Part shown: piece after piece, positions 21,901 through 36,200 of the stretch
How the letters are laid out: every line of letters begins with the position of its first letter
How positions within the stretch are numbered: the stretch's first letter is position 1
From: Dendrobium chrysotoxum
Lineage: Eukaryota > Streptophyta > Magnoliopsida > Asparagales > Orchidaceae
Length of the DNA stretch: 64,000 nucleotides
Reading direction: 5' to 3'
Assembly: GCA_019925795.1 (NCBI GenBank)
Contig: CM034305.1
Coordinates: forward strand, 95,330,433 to 95,394,432
The notes under the pieces: generated by a model
What the model was told of the DNA's origin: nothing
What the model saw: the letters and a program-made list of their open reading frames with translations, nothing else
The model's database searches: none
Program-made: the position numbers and the translations under genes

Positions 21901-24248
21901 GGAGTGGTAAGGATTTAGTTCAAGTGAAGTGTATTAAGGATGAAGATCAAAAAGTACTTTTCTTAGAAGATGATATTCAACAAATGTGGATGAGATATTT
22001 TGCTAAATTTTTTAATGAAGAATGTTAAAATACAATTGACTGTAGTTACCTTAACATCCTAAATAAAAATAAAGATTTATGTTTTAATCAGCGTATTAGT
22101 AAATCCGAACTTAAAGAGGCTTTAAAGAAAATGAAAGGTGAAAAAGTTGTTGGACCTGATGATATCCCAATAGAGGTGTGGAAATGCTTAGGAGATGAAG
22201 GAATTTCTTGGCTTACTAAACTTTTTAATACAATTTTGAAGACTAAAATGCCAGATGAGTGGAGAATGAGTGTGTTAATCCCTATTTTTAAGAATAAAGG
22301 TGATGCACAAGATTCTGTGAATTATAGAGGAATTAAGTTAATGTGTCATACTTTAAAACTATGGGAGCGAATTATGGAGTGTAAGTTGCGGCGTGATAAT
22401 AATGTTTCTCAAAATCAATTTGGATTCATGCCGAGTAGGTCTACTATGGAAGCCATACATTTATTAAGAAATTTGATGGAGAAATATAGAGAGAATAAGG
22501 AGGATTTACATATGATATTTATTGATTTAGAAAAGCATATGATAAAATTCCAAGAGAAGTGCTATGGAGAGTTATTGAAAAGAAAGGAGTTAATAACGCT
22601 TATATTCAAATCATTAAAGATATGTATGCAGAAGCTATTACTTGTGTTCAAACACAAGGTGGTTTGACCAAGTATTTTCCTATTTCGGTTGGATTACATC
22701 AAGGATCAGTCTTGAGCCCATATCTTTTTGCTTTAGTCATGGATGTTCTCACTAGACATTTGCAAGAGGATGTACCTTGGTGTATGCTTTTTGCTAATGA
22801 TATTCTTCTTGTGATAAGACTAGAGAGGGAGTTGAAGTTAAACTTGAATTGTCGAGGTCAACATTAGAGTCTAAAGATTTTCGCTTTAGTAGATCTAAAA
22901 CAGAATATATGGAGTGTAATTTTAGTAAAATAGACCTAGTGAGGGGATTGTGACTTTGATCGATCAAGTCATTAATAAGAGTACACATTTTAGGTATCTT
23001 GGATCTATTGTTCAGAGTGATGGTGAAATAGATGGGATATTATCAGCAGAATCCAAGTTGGATGGTTGAAGTGGAGGAATGCATCAGGCTTATTATGTGA
23101 TAGAAAAGTACCCCTCAAACTTAAGGGAAAATTCTATAAGATGGTTGTGAGACTTGCAATGCTTTATGGTGCTGAATGTTGGCCATTAAAAAAGAAGCAT
23201 AATAAGTGTTGAAGAGATGAGGATGCTCAGGTTGATGAGTGGCTTTACCCTTAGAGATAAAAAACGAAATGAGCATATACGTGAAAAGGTTGGAGTAGCT
23301 ACAGTGAAAGATAAGATTAGAGAGAGTCGCCGTAGATGGTTTGGTCACATAAAACGGCAGCCTCCCGATGACCTGGTTAGAAAAGTAGATGTATTAGTGA
23401 TGAGGACATCAGAGATCTATGGCTATGATTGTGCCTATTTATTTTGATCTATTTTATGTATTTGATTTATTGCTCTTTTTCCTTTTCTACCCTCACTTGA
23501 GGGCTTTTGTCTTATGTAAGCCCTAGGGGCAATAGTGTCTTTGTTTTTCCTTCACGTATTTGGCTATTTAAAGCCACCCTCTTCCTTTGGGGAGGTTAAT
23601 GAATGAATGATAATAAAATTTCTGCATATTGAGTTCTTGTGTGAGCTTGAGAGCTATGGAGAGGAATACCTAGGAGAAGGAAAGCGGATCACCCACCAAC
23701 CTTGGAGACGGCCGGGTTCGTGGTTTTTCTCCTCTACCCCCTATCTTCCTTCTTATTCCCCCTTGCCGCCGGCTAAAGACCCATCCCCAAGCCCTTACCC
23801 GCCGGCACAACAAACCCCATCACCATCCGCCGCCTAGACCCCAACCCGCCACCACCTTCGGCCCATTCCCCCCACCGCCGGCCTCCTTTGGCCCCTTCCC
23901 CATCCCCACTTTCCATCACATCTTTCCTAAATTAGGTTTCACAAATTTGGTAACTCTTTTATAGATTAAATTCAAATCAATTTGAATTTGAAATAGTTAC
24001 TTAATTTACAAATCCTATTTTAGGAAACCTACTAAATCAATTCCTATTTAAATTTTAAATTAAGAGAGGATGGGATATTTCTTTCCAAACTTGATTTAAT
24101 AATTTAAGTAAGCATTAATTACCCCCATTAAAGCCCTCCTTCCCTCTAGAAGCCGCCGACCCCCACTAGGGGTTTGAATTGGATTTGTTTCCAAAAACCC
24201 ACCTCCTCTCTTGGAAACAAATTAAACCTCTCTCTCTCTCTCTCTCTA

Positions 24249-24279
<31 letters not shown>

Positions 24280-27200
24280 TTGGCCGAAGATCCCAAGAGC
24301 CCACCTCATTATTTCTTTCCAATAACCAGCCCCCTCACCTTTGGAAATACTTCCAAATCTAGTTCCCCCTACCCAACCCCCTTCCCTAGCATCTGTGCTA
24401 AGTCTCCTTCCTAAAATTCCTTCTTTCTCCCATCCGATTGGAAGTCATGCTCTCAAAATCTACTGCCAGCAACAAGTTCCTGCTGTTTAGAAGTTCTCCA
24501 AGGGCTGTTACAGACTTCCCTGCAATCAAACCGGCTGTCCACAGTCTTCCACAAGCCCAGGTTGCTGTCCCCACCACTGTGGCTGCTGTCCAAGGAATTC
24601 TGCACCTGCCCCTTGTTGTCCCGCCCATTTGGAGAGGCTTCCGGAGGCTGCCAAGGCAGCAAGAAACCTCAGACTGCTGTACACCACTCCTTCAACACCT
24701 CAACAACCACTGGAATTCCACTTCTCCCTACTGTAGCATTGCTGTCCAGAATTTCTGGACAGTGTAAGGAAGCTGTCTTGCTACCCAGAGATCGCCGAGT
24801 GCTGCCCGGAAGGTTCAAGTTGCTGCCCACACATGCCAGCTGAAATTAGTTGGCTGTCCACCATCCCGAGATCATCAAATTGAAGTCCTTAGGCAACTAG
24901 GAGTTGGGAACTGCTGCCTACTACCTCTCAAGCACATAAACACCACACCGGAGCGATGGTTCGCCATGTTTACTTGGGTGATCTTTTCTCCTAATCTTTT
25001 ATCTTCTTAATCTCTCTCAATTGTAGATCTAATTGAATCATGGAAAGTTGTGTTAATTCTTCCCACTAAAGCCTAGTATTTATTAGGAGATGTGTGAGCG
25101 ATCTTTCATAGCACTACTCTTATTGTTAGATTAGGGATTTCTTGTTGAAACCCATGACGTATGCAACGTTACGAATAATTGATTGTATTGTGGCTTTTAC
25201 TTTACGCAAGTAGCTTGGCCTAAGATAGTGCTTACCGCTCTTTGTGTTTTAAATCATTGTTTAAATCAATATTAAGTTCTAATTAAGTTGCTCTTAATCT
25301 TTAAACATGCAAACTCCTTATTTAAATCATATTTTCGTTAATGTCCTGCATCAATTAGATTTGACTTATGCTAAAAAAGGTAGAGGTAGACCTAAAAAGA
25401 CTTGGTCAAAAAATATTATAAATGATCTTTCTTTATTAGATTTAAATGAGAATTTGACTTTTAACAGGACCCAATGGAGAAAAAGGATTTATGTAGCCGA
25501 CCCCACGTAGTGGGATAAAGGCTTGATGATGTTGTTGTCGTTGTATTCATCGTATGTGCATACATTCATCGTATGTAGACACATTCATTTTAGGAGACAA
25601 TTGGCCACCCTCTCCCCCTAATTCCCTCTTTCTCTCGTTCATTTTAGAAAAATTAAAATCAAGTTCCCTAATTATCTCCTCCCTTAAATCTGAATTTAAT
25701 TTCAAATTTTTTCCTCATTGATTCAAATACAAGTTCTACAACTAAATCCTCCCTTTCCCTCCTCTATGGCCGGCCCCTACCTCCATCCCTCCACTTTGAA
25801 TTAGCATCTCTAACCTCCCTCCCACCTGTACATCGATTATTACAAGTTTTCTCCTTCACCAAGACTGTTGTCCTGCATCCGGAAATCATCCTAGTTGCTG
25901 TCCAGAATTTCCTTCACGCAATAGTTTGCTGCCTTGCTGTCCAGGACCTCCTAGCTCGCTATCTAGAGCTTCCAACACATGACAGCTTACTGTCCCGCCA
26001 TCCAGAACTTGTCTAGTTCGCTGTCCCGACTTCCGGGAACTGTTCGATCATCATCCAAACATCCATAATTACTGTACTGCTGCCTAAAGCATGTGGGAAG
26101 GGTTGTGGAGCTTCGAATCTTCTTCCTTGTTGGTAACCTCCTTCCCTTCCTTGTTCCTTTTAAATCCCCTTCAATTGTTGCATCATAAAGATTGTGTAAA
26201 CTTTCTTTGCAAGCCAATTTATTAAGAGTGTGAGTGAGTGGACCTAACTAGTGACTAGTCTAAGTGTTAATTTAGGAATTTCCTTTGAAAATCCCCTATG
26301 TTATGCTAATCTTGATTGAATTGGTTAATGTTATGATCCTAAATGACTATCGTGTAATTTGGCCTAAGCTACATCATCCCTCTTATTGTATTTAATCTCC
26401 ATTTAATTTACTAAAAGTTAGAATAATTATTGTTGCTATAACCTAAGGCGTTTAATTTCAACATTGGATATTTACATATGCATTTAGTTCTACATCAGAT
26501 AACATCAACAACTCTATCCATTTTATCAAGCATGCTTTGTATATTTCAAGAAACCTTCATCTTATTATTCTCTTAATTTATCATTTAAGATTTAATTAAG
26601 ATATGGAATACTTCAGTTTGATAGAATAAACATTGTGATTCCTAAGAAGAATGATATTTAACAAAGATGGCACACTAGTTTCTCCTTTATTGGCCTCAAG
26701 AAAAGAAAAACATCAACTGATTATTAATCATAGAATACCAATTTCCACATCAATCTATTTTCTAGTTATTGTCTTCATAAACAGCTACTGACATTTACTA
26801 GATTTCAAGAGAGAATGCAGAAATGAAATAATCCAAGCAACCTTAGTTTAATCTCTGAAATCAGAATTCCGTGAACCTCTTTGCTGATGTTGAGGGAAAA
26901 GAAATGCATAGGGCTCGTTGTTTGATAGATCTCAAAGAGAAAGAATCACTCCATTTTACTATTTTTGAGTGTAGGAGGAAGAAGAATAGAACAATGTAGT
27001 CATATCAAAGGGAAATAAAGGGCAACCACTTATGGAATAGCAAGAAGTGCAATCGTTCAATCCTAATAAAAGATAAAATACTATCAATAAGTTTGGAAAG
27101 CGAATCGAACGCTTAAAGCTTATTTTCTTGCGTGATAATCAAAAGAAATGCTCAATCATATGCGTGATCGTCCACCCCTTTTTTGTTTCTTACTGAATCC

Positions 27201-30200
27201 CACGTTTGGAGCGCACGAATAGCTGCTGCCCTCGCTCGTTTCTTGTTGAATTGCACGCAGGAGCCAATAGGAACTAATAGCCCAGCTCTTTCCCTCCCTA
27301 TTGGTTCGAATGGAACAAGAAAATGCAAGCACATCACTTGTCTGGACGCCTCTCCCACTCGCTTGAATAGCCTCTCTCGTTCACTCTCTCCCGCTGAAGT
27401 TATCGCACGCTCCGCTCTTTCTGTTGCCCGCGCCTCTCCCACTTTTTCTGTATCAAATCGCATCAGCTAGCCCCTATTCGAATGCCTAAGAGATAGGAAA
27501 GGAGCCAAAGGCCCATCATGCCCCCAATAACTTTTAATCCAGCGACAGGTGTCATTTCTTATATACTCCAATAGGCATGGAATGCCATTCTAGCAGGAAA
27601 ACGTGGGAAAAGTAAAGGAGCGGGCTATTGGTGAATCATAACCGTCCATTTGATTTGGAAAGAAATAGGCTGAAACAAATAAGCCAATGTTAACTATATT
27701 AATGTTCAAAGTGGTTCAATTTGATTTAATTTGATTGGAAATGGGTTAATTTGAACTAAGCATGGACTCGATTTCATTAAGATCTATTCAAACTGGGTTA
27801 GACCGATTGAGTAGAATCAAATTAAATTAGAACTTAGTGTGATTAAATCTTATTTGAATTGGCTCGAAACAAGTCGATTTTGTGCTAATCTATCTCGATT
27901 TAATTTAAATTAAATAGAGATGAGTTAAATTGAGTTAATCGAAGCCGCCAAACTAAAATCAGACTCAAAACTAGTTGAATTAGTTTGATGTTGTTCGATT
28001 ACACCTATTTAATTGGAATCAAATTAATTTTAATAAATTTGAGCTTGTCTCAATTCAAATTAAAAGATCAACGACGTCGATTACAGGTTTTACTATGAAA
28101 ATGAGATCAAAAAATGGACCTTCAATATGTACATAGAACAAAGTTATATTGTACATATTGGCGTTGACCAAATCAACGAAACTCAAGAGAGATCAATTAG
28201 ATTTTGATTTAGAGTTATGTGGTTTTGATTGACATTGGAATTTCGAATAGAGTTCAGACCATGGATTTGCAGTTTAATTTGATGAAACTGTGAAGAATGG
28301 ATTCCTAGGAGAGGGGTCTAAAAGACTTACCCTATCCTAGAAAATTTTAGTCCTAAAGAGAGTGAGTTTCACTTAACTTTAAAGAACTAGGAGATTTCTT
28401 TTTGGATGTCAAAGGGCTTCTTTTCCTTTCCTAAATGACCATAACAGCCTGCCACTGTTCCGCATGGGATCATAGGCTTCTGTGCATATCATTTTCTTTA
28501 GGAAGAAGAAAGAGATTTGATGTCGGTGGACTTTGGATGAACACTAGGAAGGGGCCTAAAAAGTTTTATCCTACACTAGCAAGTAAAAGTTCTAAGAAAA
28601 TGAAGCACGGGGATTCACACCTATCTCTAGAAGACTGAGGGAGTTCTTAGCTGACTGAACTAGGAAGGTGCCACGAGGGCTTGCTCTAATAGTAGCCAAT
28701 CCAATCCTAAGGAAAGGAAACATAGGAACTCACACCAAACCTTAAAAGGCTAGAGAATTTCATTGAACGTTAGGATGGTATCACGAGGGGCTTGCTCCAA
28801 TACTCGCAGAACAAATCCTAATAGAAGGAAGTACGGGGACTCACACCTAATCTTAAAAGACAAATGAGACTTTGTTTTGATGCTAGGATGGGCGGAGGGG
28901 TGCTTGCTCCATCACAAGCAGATCTAATCCTAAGGAAATGAAGCATGAGGACTCACACCTAACCTTAAAAGACTAGAGAATTTCTTTTGAGTTTTTAATG
29001 AATAAACTAGATTGAAAGCATGGGGACTCGCATCTAACTAGGGATAACTAGTCAAGGAGAAAGTATACCAACACCTCTGGGGATTTTTATAAAATCGATC
29101 TAACCCCATATTTCATTTGGATTTTCAATAGCTAGACGAGGAAAGATGCCTCTGGGGGACTTCTAGTAACCTAGCATGTTCCAACTAAGGAGTTGCTCTA
29201 CCTAACCTAGCGAAGATCAGGAGGAAACTAGCCATTCCTAAATTTCTTTTGAGTTTTCAATGACTAAACTAGGAAAGGGGTTGCAAGGACTTTATCCAAA
29301 CCTAGATTTACAAAGTCAAGGGACTAATCCATGGAATCCACTCGGGATAATAAAATAGTTAAATCAAATTTCTTTTGGGTTTTTAATGACTACCCAAGAT
29401 ATAAAGCAATGGGACTCACCATGGTTTAAAAAGGCGTTTGAAGAGTACGCCTCAAGGCTTAAGCCTAAGTGGTTTGGCCGAGGCTTACGATTTTCTTCAT
29501 TGAGGCGTAACGCCTTGATGCAGTTTGAGGCGACACCATGATCTATTTTATTTTATTTTTTAGTTCGGAAGAGTCGAGAGTGCTTTTTAGATTTAGGTCT
29601 TCGTTAGTTTGAAACATTTGTTCCAATTTTCACCCCTTTCTGCAGCTCAAAGTGAAGGAAACACTCTCTCGACTTCGTGTATATTGCTTCAACCTCACTT
29701 ACTTTGGCCTCGCTTCATATCAAGACGAGTTCTTTGTGACGATGTAATGATCAATCTTCACTTTCGAGCCTGTGTAGGCTTCGACAGCTTCGTGAGAAGC
29801 AATTATGAAATTTAAGACATTCATTCTTACAAGAGGCATTTGTGTTGAAGTTAGATCAGCTTAATTTATATTTGTTAAGGTTTAACAATTTCAACTTGCT
29901 CTATCGCTTTTTCTAGTTTAGGTCAAGCCAGAAGTAATCAGTTGGTCATTATAAAGATATCTTTTTCTTAGTTTCCTATACACCGAGGTATAATTGTATT
30001 TGCTATAGCTTTCTTCTTTACGAATACACATTTTTTAGAAGAGGTCTTTAATTGCAATGGCACATTTTTGAATGAATTTCACCATAAATAATTCTTTTTC
30101 ATTTGAATCGTATTTGCCATAGCTTTCACTTTTTTTAAACTTATATGATTGAATTGCCTTCATATCAAGATCTTTTTTTAAATTTATATGATTGAATCAT

Positions 30201-33200
30201 ATGGAGGCATTATTTAGATGGGCTAAAATTGGGTTTATAGAGAAAGGAGTGATTTTTGTGAGTATTTATTTTAAATATTGTGTTCCAGTAACATTTATCG
30301 TCAAACAAGTCATTATGTTCATAATTTACTTAGTATTTTGTTATTTTATGAGTTATGTATAATTTTTTTAGTACTTTAATTTTTTCGTTTTGAGGCTTAC
30401 CTAAAAAGACTTGGTTAGAAAATATTAGAAATGATCTTTCTCTATTAGATTTAAACGAGAATTTGACTTTGAACCGGACACAATGGAGAAAAAGGATTCA
30501 TGTTGCCGACCCCACGTAGTAGGACAAAGGCTTGTTATTGTTGTTGTTGTTGTTGTAGGCTTATGCCTTAGATGATTTGGTCACATAAAACGGCGGCCTT
30601 CCGATGACCCGGTTAGGAAAGTAGATGTATTAAATTTGACTTATGTTAAGAAAGGTAGAGGTATACCTAAAAAGACTTAGTTTGAAAATATTAGAAATGA
30701 CCTTTCCTTATTAGATTTAAATGGGAATTTGATTCTTACCAGGAAGGACATAATGGAGAAAAAATATTCATGTAGTCGACCCCACATAGTGGGATAAAGT
30801 CTTGTTGTTGTTGTTGTTGTTATTTCTGTTGTTGTTGTAGGCTTACGGCTCGCCTCGCTAAGGCAAAACGTCTCAATTACCAATATCACATTTTTAAACC
30901 TAAGTTGGTATAAGTTTTGATGAAACCATGTTGTCATTAATGACAACTAGGAAAATATGATATTGTTCTTTTTGATGTGGAGGCAACTCATTTTTTTAAT
31001 TGTACGTATGTTATACTTGTTTTCAAAAGACCACTAAATGTTTCTCAAGCAATGACTTCCTAGGTGGGCTATATGTCACAATGACTCTAATTTGACAATT
31101 AGATGGTATTTGAGGTTTTTTCAATGAAATTGACTTATGTTCATGTAACATCATCTCTCTAATTGATAAATACTTGATGTAATATTTTTTTATGTTTTGG
31201 ATAGTCTGATCTTCTTAAATTTGATGTCCTAACAACGTTGGACAGGTCATAAAATATTGCGACGGATTTATTCGAGAGATCAAACTTACTTGATATGAGA
31301 GCATATAATGTCTTAGTTTTGGGGCTACAAAAATCAAGGCATGACAATATTTCTCAATTGGAGGATATCTTATTTCAGTTGGGATGAGTCATCGGTTGAG
31401 ATAATAGAGAGAATTTTCCTTACCCTCTTCATTAACTTGAGCCAACAAGGCACCAAACGACTCGACTAGGGCTGGAGTGTATAAGATTAATGGCTTTCCC
31501 AGGATAGGGGCCGCCACAACTAATGGATTGGTTTTAGGTGGAAAAGCGTTTACAAAGAAATTCAGGATTGACTAGTTTCCTCCTAATCTTTACTAGGTTG
31601 GGTAGAGTAGCCCCTTAGCTTGAATATACGGGGTTAGTAGAAGTCCTCCAGAGGAATCTTTCCTAGTATAACTTTGAAAATCATAGGATTAGATAGATTT
31701 TATCAAATCCTCAAAGGTTTAGGTAAATTATCTCCTTGACTAGTTGACCCTAGTTAGGTGTGACCAACCAAGGACAAATTGTCTCCAAATAACCATTTAA
31801 TAAAAAATGTTATCAATAACACAATAAAAGCAGCAAAAAAAGTTACACTCAACCGCTTCTGGCATAAGCTAATAGTCATTACCAGTGACCTGCGGAATTC
31901 CTTTTGTCCAAACAAAGCATCACCTTGAAGAACCTATGCAAAAGAATGTGACTGATCAAAAACAAAATTAAGAGGGAATATAAAAATATTAGGAATAAAA
32001 TTCAGCATGATGAATCTTGATACATAACTCCTCTAACAGTTTGAAGTTTACAACGCAAGTAAGCTAAATAGGTATTCACCACTACTAAATTGACCGGATG
32101 AGCTAGCACCTAATCTATAATAAAAGTTGTAGTGCGTACCCCTGCATAGAAGGGCATCATATGGAATCATTGCCGTGTGCAGGAGCAGACACGTCCAAAC
32201 CTTTTTAAAAACAATGTAGGGTATAAGAAAATCAGGAATTGTACTGAAAGGTTGCATAATTGTTGTCAATATTGTGTTCCCCGAAAAAAAAAATTTCTGC
32301 TTACCCTGATCCCATTTCTTTCTTCAGCATATTGATGCATCAAAAAACATTGCTCTAGGATGGAGCCAACTCTGGGAGGTGTATATGTTATGTTAATGCA
32401 TTTCCTAGGTCATACAAACGCAAGAAGTTAGGATGTTTTGGGGTGTCATCAATACGGAGGTCATTAATTACGATCTGGTGGTGAAGGATACAACCCAACA
32501 AACATTGCACTTTTCCCATTATACCAAGTTAACATACTCGAAAAAACCATTTGTTATTGGCTATGCATAAAAATTCCCATAACTTTCAGGTGGTAACATT
32601 ATCATTCAGCTCATCTCATAGATGCTTTATGTGTTCTAGGAAGAAATTTTAATGGGAATGAACACAACAATCTAACCAACAAAACACAGTTTTCAATGGA
32701 TGGGGAATGAAAACTATTAACCGACACAAGGATTTTGAATAAATTATTGTATAATAACATTTTCTGCTAAGGAACAGTAATGTGTTCTATGTACATTGAA
32801 TAGAAGCTTATGTTGATTCCCATAGTAATATTCATATGCCAAAAAAAAATAAAAAACCACAAAAACAATTTAACTTTCTAAAAACTCAACATATTTCGTT
32901 ATAGGAAAGACAACACAAAGCTCATCTAGAAATGTTATGGTTAAGCATACCAGAGATTATTAAGAGGCAAGGAAACCAAAACGTGGTGGTTCAAATTTCG
33001 CACTATATTTCATTGACACATTTACTAAAGGACGCATAGTACAACATAAAATATTGTATCAGTTTGGAAGGGGATATAAACACTAGCAATTTCAATTTTT
33101 TTCAAAAATTCAAAATGAAGTCATACAAACGATTATCAATTAAGAAGGGAAATCTTCCTACTCTTGAACTATTTATATTTGAATAAACAACACTGAGCCA

Positions 33201-36200
33201 TCATTCCACTGAGATTGACTCATTGTAGTTGGGTGCTAGACTGAAATAGCGAGGGGAATATACTCAGCATATAAGTGATATCTGCCCATATTCATGGAAA
33301 ATAGAAGTGAGGAGGAAAATCAAGCACTTAAAAGGAAAAAAAAAAAACTAAAAAAGTTATTGACAATGACAAAGTTTTTGAGCTGCAAACTATAAGAGCA
33401 TGCTTAATGGATGGGAGGGTGAATAAACATTGTTCATCAATAATGTGTTACAGATGGAAAAGGAAAAGAAAAAGCTTCAAATATGTATAAATATTTGAGC
33501 AATATGGATAGAGGAAAATGCCAGCTAGAACAAGCACTTTGCATGATGTCATGCTATTTAGTAATAAGAGATTGATGTTCGTGGTCACACAAGACCGGTA
33601 TAGCTTTTTTGAAATAAATAATAAATGACATAATTCAATGTGGGTCCAAAAATTGCCACCAAAATTTTTTATTCTAGTGATTTCAAGTTGACTTTTCAAA
33701 AGTTAGATTGGATATTAAATAAGATGCTACTCAATTTTATACTCTAATGAAAACTTTATGATTTAATTTAAGGTTTCTCATAAGTGAAAAACATTGTGGT
33801 CAATTACCTCGATCACGAAAGATCATTTTCGATTAGGCTAATCTATAGGCTTTATAAAACCTTACTTTAGTAGCGGCAATTCAATTTGGAGGAGAGAATA
33901 TACACCGACTCAAAGCATATTGTGAGAGAAATGATGACCAACCTGATTAAGATCTCATGATTCCATCGTCTTAGGTTGTTATAAACCGTGGTCTAATTAG
34001 TTAATGAAAGTAGCGGATCCAACTTCATGAAGTTACCTTTTCAACAACCACGGTTTGTGTTGTCCAGTGTGACCTCATAGACTTGGGATGAAAGCTAGCC
34101 AAAGCGACAAATTTTAAGACCGCCATTGGCTAACATAGGATTTGATACCTTATCGAATGTGTCTTGTGGCTCACAGCTCATCGACTTAGCCATTGAGGAA
34201 CGTTCACGCTTGAGTCATAATCATAATATAGCGGTGTCATCACAATCAAGTTAACCAATCAGTCAAGGGGCACATGATATATCTTAATAACGTAAGATTT
34301 TTTAGTGTGATTATACAAATATATTTGATATGACATTGGCAGTTTGTGAGCTTTGATAAAACTTAGATTTTCCATCCTTAACAAACGAGTGCAAATGATA
34401 GATGCATAGATGTTTTGAGTGCAAATGATAGATGCATAGATGTTTTGAGTGCAAAGCGATCAATTTTTGCTTAAGCATTTTGGCTTTTATAACTTTTTGA
34501 TGTGGCTAGGTTTAAACAGAATTCCCTTTGTTATGATTTTGCTCTGATTATGCCCATCATCAATAAAAAACCTTAATTTTTTAAGAGGTTATTTTTACAA
34601 TGAGGATCCCCTTCTATTATGGTTGATAATAATCATACCAATCATAGAAAAATATGACTAGAAGTATTTATCACTATGGTCCAAATTAATTTTAGAAATG
34701 AATTTCTCCAATTATGATATTATGATAACCAAATTCAACATCAGGGAAAAGCTCAAAGTGTTTATCTTTACAACTAGAAGCTTTAATAATATTGATAAAC
34801 TAACTCCTCCAGCTATGATATTCAATAATCAATCCCACAACGGGGTGAGGCTTGAATGTGTTTACTTTGTGGTTGGGAGTGTAATTTGACAAGAAATCAT
34901 TTCAGTGATAATTTGTTGATAAATGAGTCCATCATTTTGGGGTAGGCATCTCAAATTTAGAGTTGAGATCCTGTTAGGCTAATATATATGTCCTAATAAT
35001 AAACTTCGTGATCGCTTCGAATACTTATTTGGTTTGCATTATTGAAGCTTCTCAAACTGAAGATGTTTTAACAGGTTGGTGCACTCATCAAACATGTTCA
35101 ATAGGGGTCTATCCCACATAATTGTCTTTTGGCTTGTTGTCGAGGAAGAGTGTTAACAGCTCTATGAACACAACCGCTATCATCCCACTCAGTCCGAGGT
35201 TGATGAACTAGGCATCCTTCTCCTTTTTCAATTAGGCTTATTGAGGCTTTGCAAGCTTTAGAATTATCCATGCACAATCTTTGAAGCTTTTTGATCAATC
35301 AAAGTGATTGTGATGCGGACATCCAGCCGTCCATACCTATCCAAGGAGGAGTTAAAGATCGACGGCCGTCATTATCTCACGTTATCTTAAATTTTATTTG
35401 TAATTTTTATTTTTTATTATGAATTTTCCGTTTTTGCCCTTACTTAAGAGGGTCATTCTATGTAAGCCCTAGGGGCATATGTGTCTTGTTTTAGTTTCTT
35501 AGGCCTATATATAGAGGCCCTTGCTTGTGTAATGTAATGATGGATTATTAATCAAATTTTGTGTTTGCACTTGTGTTCTTTGGAGAGAATGTTAGTGAGA
35601 TTCCTATGGGAGGGAATCGGAGTTTCCACCAGCCGCGAGATGGGTCCGGGCTCGTGGCTTAAAGTCCCTTGGAGAAGGGCGACGTAATACCCGTCAGCTG
35701 CAGGATGTGTCCGGGCTCACGGTTGTATCTTTCTTTCCTTATATCCTTTTCTCCTCCTCTCTTGACCGCCAGCCAAAACCCCCCACTTGCCGATTCTCCC
35801 ACAAACCCCTCCAAAGTCACAAACCACCTCCATTTTATCCATATCAACCGCCGGCCATAAACCCCGCCACCTCCATAGCGGGCCGACCACCTCACCCCTA
35901 GCCTCTCCCCACCTAAAGCCGCCGGCCATATCCTTCTCCACCACCATAACCGTCAGCCACATAATTCCCTCCAGACTTTTGAATTCAACTCCACCATAAA
36001 TGCTTTCCTTATTTCGCCCCACTAATTTATGAAGAGAATTAAATTCAAATTCAAAATATTTCAATTTCAAATTCTTCTTAAATTCCCCTCCTTTAATTTA
36101 GAAAAAAAAACCCCAATTAACTTAAATTTGAAATTATTCAGATTTAATTAATCACTCCACTTAATTGCTTGGGCCCACCTCCTTAAATGCCTAACCCCTC

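Larger units (their letters stand above)
20746..25544 (+). mobile_element. RTE-type LINE, interrupted by a solo LTR
   Basis: About 2.84 kb after removing the nested LTR. The 14-mer attcatcgtatgtg at 20732-20745 and 25545-25558 flanks it, as expected for target-primed insertion, although similar words occur naturally in the host LTR. It has a 5' leader (20761-20980), endonuclease, reverse transcriptase and a C-terminal domain, and ends in gttgttgtcgttgt, the short-repeat tail of RTE elements. It has stops and frameshifts. Confidence 0.88.
29421..30905. mobile_element. TIR-like element rich in aggcg/cgcct words, containing RTE 3' ends
   Basis: The left end ggtttaaaaaggcg and the right end, read in reverse complement as ggtttaaaaatgtg, form short inverted ends. 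The inner left part has aggcg/cgcct words (29421-29540) and the right end again (30838-30880). No transposase frame is seen. The boundary is tentative and no target duplication was found. Confidence 0.45.

Noticed and set aside
27152..27470. Overlapping open frames of about 100 codons on both strands
   Set aside because: They exist because this island is GC-rich and stop-poor. Neither shows a domain or splice context, and it lies inside APC7 intron 3.
32290..32390. Possible minus-strand exon ending in a good donor (gtaagc)
   Set aside because: Its translation (ending YAEERNGIR) has no place in APC7 between exons 2 and 3, which join in frame without it.
35669..35999. Proline-rich open frames in LTR1 of the mini element
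   Set aside because: They lie in the C-rich LTR block present in every copy and differ in frame between LTR1 and LTR2.
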